Assembly (NCBI GenBank): GCA_964016985.1
Contig: OZ024835.1
Span: 66,405,812-66,469,811 of the forward strand
Direction: 5' to 3'
Origin: Anodontia alba
Taxonomy: Eukaryota; Mollusca; Bivalvia; Lucinida; Lucinidae
Length of the DNA stretch: 64,000 nucleotides
A program made the position numbers and the translations under genes. The notes under the pieces were generated by a model that was not told the origin of the DNA, did no database searches, and saw only the letters and a list, made by a program, of their open reading frames with translations. This document shows positions 62,311 to 64,000 of this stretch, piece after piece (the first letter of the stretch is position 1; each line of letters begins with the position of its first letter).

Positions 62311-63069
62311 ACTGATCAATGTATTTCAGCGGACACACAGACTAATCGGGTCTACATTGATCGCATAATTCATAAGGCCCATTTTTTTTTTTTTTTTTTT
62401 TTGAAAAAGATTCAATCATAATTGTTTCTTATGTTACTTGAAGACATCTCAAAGTTCTTGAAACGATCAACAAAACATTTTACTTTCATTTATATTAGCA
62501 TTAAAAAAATTGTTCAAACATATATAAATACAAGTTAAATAACAGCACGTTGTTTATTTTCTGGTTCCATTTGTCTACCATTATTATTATTATCCCGTGG
62601 GAACTAGAAGCCTCAGGCCACTGGACAATGTAATAATAGCTTAATCTATACCTCATGCAATAAAAACAAAGTGGTCAAAATATCAAACGAACATCAACAT
62701 TTGAAAAGGACCATTATAACTATGATCAAGGAATATGGGCAAACAAAGCACCATCTTTAACCGTGTAACTAAATAAACACTAATTACTGTAGAATATATT
62801 GATTAAGATTTAAAATCCTGATCAGAGTGTGCAGATGCGCAGACTGATCTGGATCTTTAGTGTTTGCATAATACATAAGTTCCCTTTTTTCATAATCTGA
62901 CACAACTGCCCTTTATCTGAGACAGGTCACGTGGTCCTGCAATTCTTGAGGTGATAAGATAAACTAGAAATAGCATATTCTACATTAATTTTTATGAAAG
63001 ATTTTTGACAGTTTGTCTATTTTTTTTTTCTTAAGTTTAAATGATTGTTAAACAACGTTCATGCATCAA
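62311..63069. other. AT-rich region, no gene recognised
   Basis: It contains a T-run (62384-62402) and a decayed GATCAG hairpin fragment (62818-62870). Nothing else could be supported. Confidence 0.45.
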
Positions 63070-63260
63070 GGGAAAAGTGATGATGATATTCTTATTTTTC
63101 CCAGAAAGTAGGCTTTGACATGTCATGCGAATTGTCTCCAACAGAGACAGTTTGTATGGACTGTCAAACTTTATTTTTTGTTGTTTTCTTTTTTGTGGGG
63201 GTGGGGGAGGGGTAAAAATTTTAACCCTTAACCTTTTCCACTCTCTGGGCTACTTCAGCA
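63070..63260 (+). mobile_element. AGCAGACGAC-like hairpin element, diverged copy
   Basis: GACATGTCATGCGAATTGTC, then ACAGAGACAGTTTGTATGG, is the same hairpin with substitutions. The outer ends have decayed. Confidence 0.5.
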
Positions 63261-63668
63261 GCAGTTTTTTTTTTCTAATCATGTATGTACCCTAATACTA
63301 CTACTATGCATAGGCACAGAATGGCCAGTAGGATTGTTTAGCATAAGCATCTGCACATACTGATCTTAACAATCAGATCTGTAACACACATGAAGCAAAG
63401 AGCATAACTTTGCTCAGAAAGCGCAATGGGGTCTTGGTCCACAAAATGCACATACCTGAAGGTTGCATAAAACACAGTAATATTTGATATTACTCATTTA
63501 TGCTAAAAAAGGGATATTGACAAATAGATAAGAACTTTAGACCCAGATCAGACGCCGCATATCATGGTGTCTGGTGAGCATTGATTAAACACACTTGATT
63601 GCATTCTTATTAATAGGTTTCTTTAATCTGTGGTGATAGTACTGATGTGAAATAGGTTACCTAGATCA

Positions 63669-63814
63669 CCTTAAAGAGTAGGTATCTTTAATTACTGTAC
63701 TAACAAATGTCTTAGGATAACCTAACTTAATAACGGAGGTATGGAGACTGCCCTTTGAGGTTAAGAAGTGGATGACATAGGCCTTTCCCCTGTACATATA
63801 TCCATATGCTTTTT

Positions 63815-63870
<56 letters not shown>

Positions 63871-64000
63871 TCGTATTGTAACAACAAATGTCTTAGGATA
63901 ACTTAATAACGGAGGTACGCAGACTGTCCTATGATGTTAAGAAGTGGATGACATAGGTCTTTCTCCCGTATTCATTATCCATAGGCTTCTTTCTTTCTTT
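63669..64000 (+). repeat. ~190-bp tandem repeat with TTTC tract, cut by the window end
   Basis: ACAAATGTCTTAGGATAAC, GGAGGTA and GTTAAGAAGTGGATGACATA occur twice, about 190 bp apart, each copy followed by a TTTC run. Confidence 0.8.
63806..63872 (+). repeat. TTTC microsatellite
   Basis: About 16 TTTC units inside the 190-bp tandem repeat. Confidence 0.95.

Overview
The window is nuclear DNA from an animal, most likely a bivalve mollusc. Three things point there: intron-rich genes with animal-type products, a B-box zinc finger of the kind that is expanded in bivalves, and tandem and interspersed repeats (for example the array framed by AGCTCACCTGAGCA) of the type common in clam and oyster genomes. 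It is AT-rich, and I could explain only about 1.7 kb as exon. No bacterial, organellar or rRNA genes and no CRISPR array were seen.

Two host genes could be assembled, both on the minus strand. (1) Positions 39291 to 23522 hold a CEP164-like gene. Its first three coding exons rebuild the conserved N-terminus of the centriole distal-appendage protein CEP164, including its WW domain. Two further phase-compatible exons lead not to the long CEP164 coiled coil but to a Ser/Thr/Lys-rich linker, a complete B-box zinc finger and a stop codon. The joined model is 269 residues. The first coding exon is present twice, in a 272-bp tandem duplication. (2) Positions 59067 to 52604 hold a tetraspanin. Five exons, all joined in phase 0, cover everything from the second half of TM1 to the stop; the exon with the start codon was not found.

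The rest is repeats. Coding remnants are the 3' end of a LINE (33.0-34.3 kb) and an internally deleted mariner with TIRs (42.7-43.3 kb). tRNA-derived SINEs lie at 12.2, 47.2, 50.3, 52.8-53.65 (a tandem trimer) and 59.5 kb, with a 3' fragment at 36.3 kb. Satellite-like arrays occupy 9.1-9.9, 13.8-15.5, 17.7-19.3, 24.5-26.9 and 35.7-37.1 kb. Microsatellites include a CT tract of about 400 bp.

The main non-genic signal is a crowd of short, non-coding, hairpin-centred terminal-inverted-repeat elements. The commonest family (24 full or partial copies of about 275 bp, both orientations) has ends reading CATYACGAAAACAYGCCTAT and a central palindrome built on TTAGAACCGCCTC. Closely related central palindromes sit inside at least two other families with unrelated ends. 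A second palindrome built on AGATCAGACGCCGC and related stems recurs across several more families. A third group consists of roughly 100-bp palindromes made of ACGT cores spaced 11 bp apart.

Layout: 0-23 kb repeats; 23.5-40.6 kb CEP164-like gene with repeat-filled introns; 40.6-52.3 kb repeats; 52.6-59.07 kb tetraspanin; 59-64 kb AT-rich sequence, either the tetraspanin first intron or upstream DNA.
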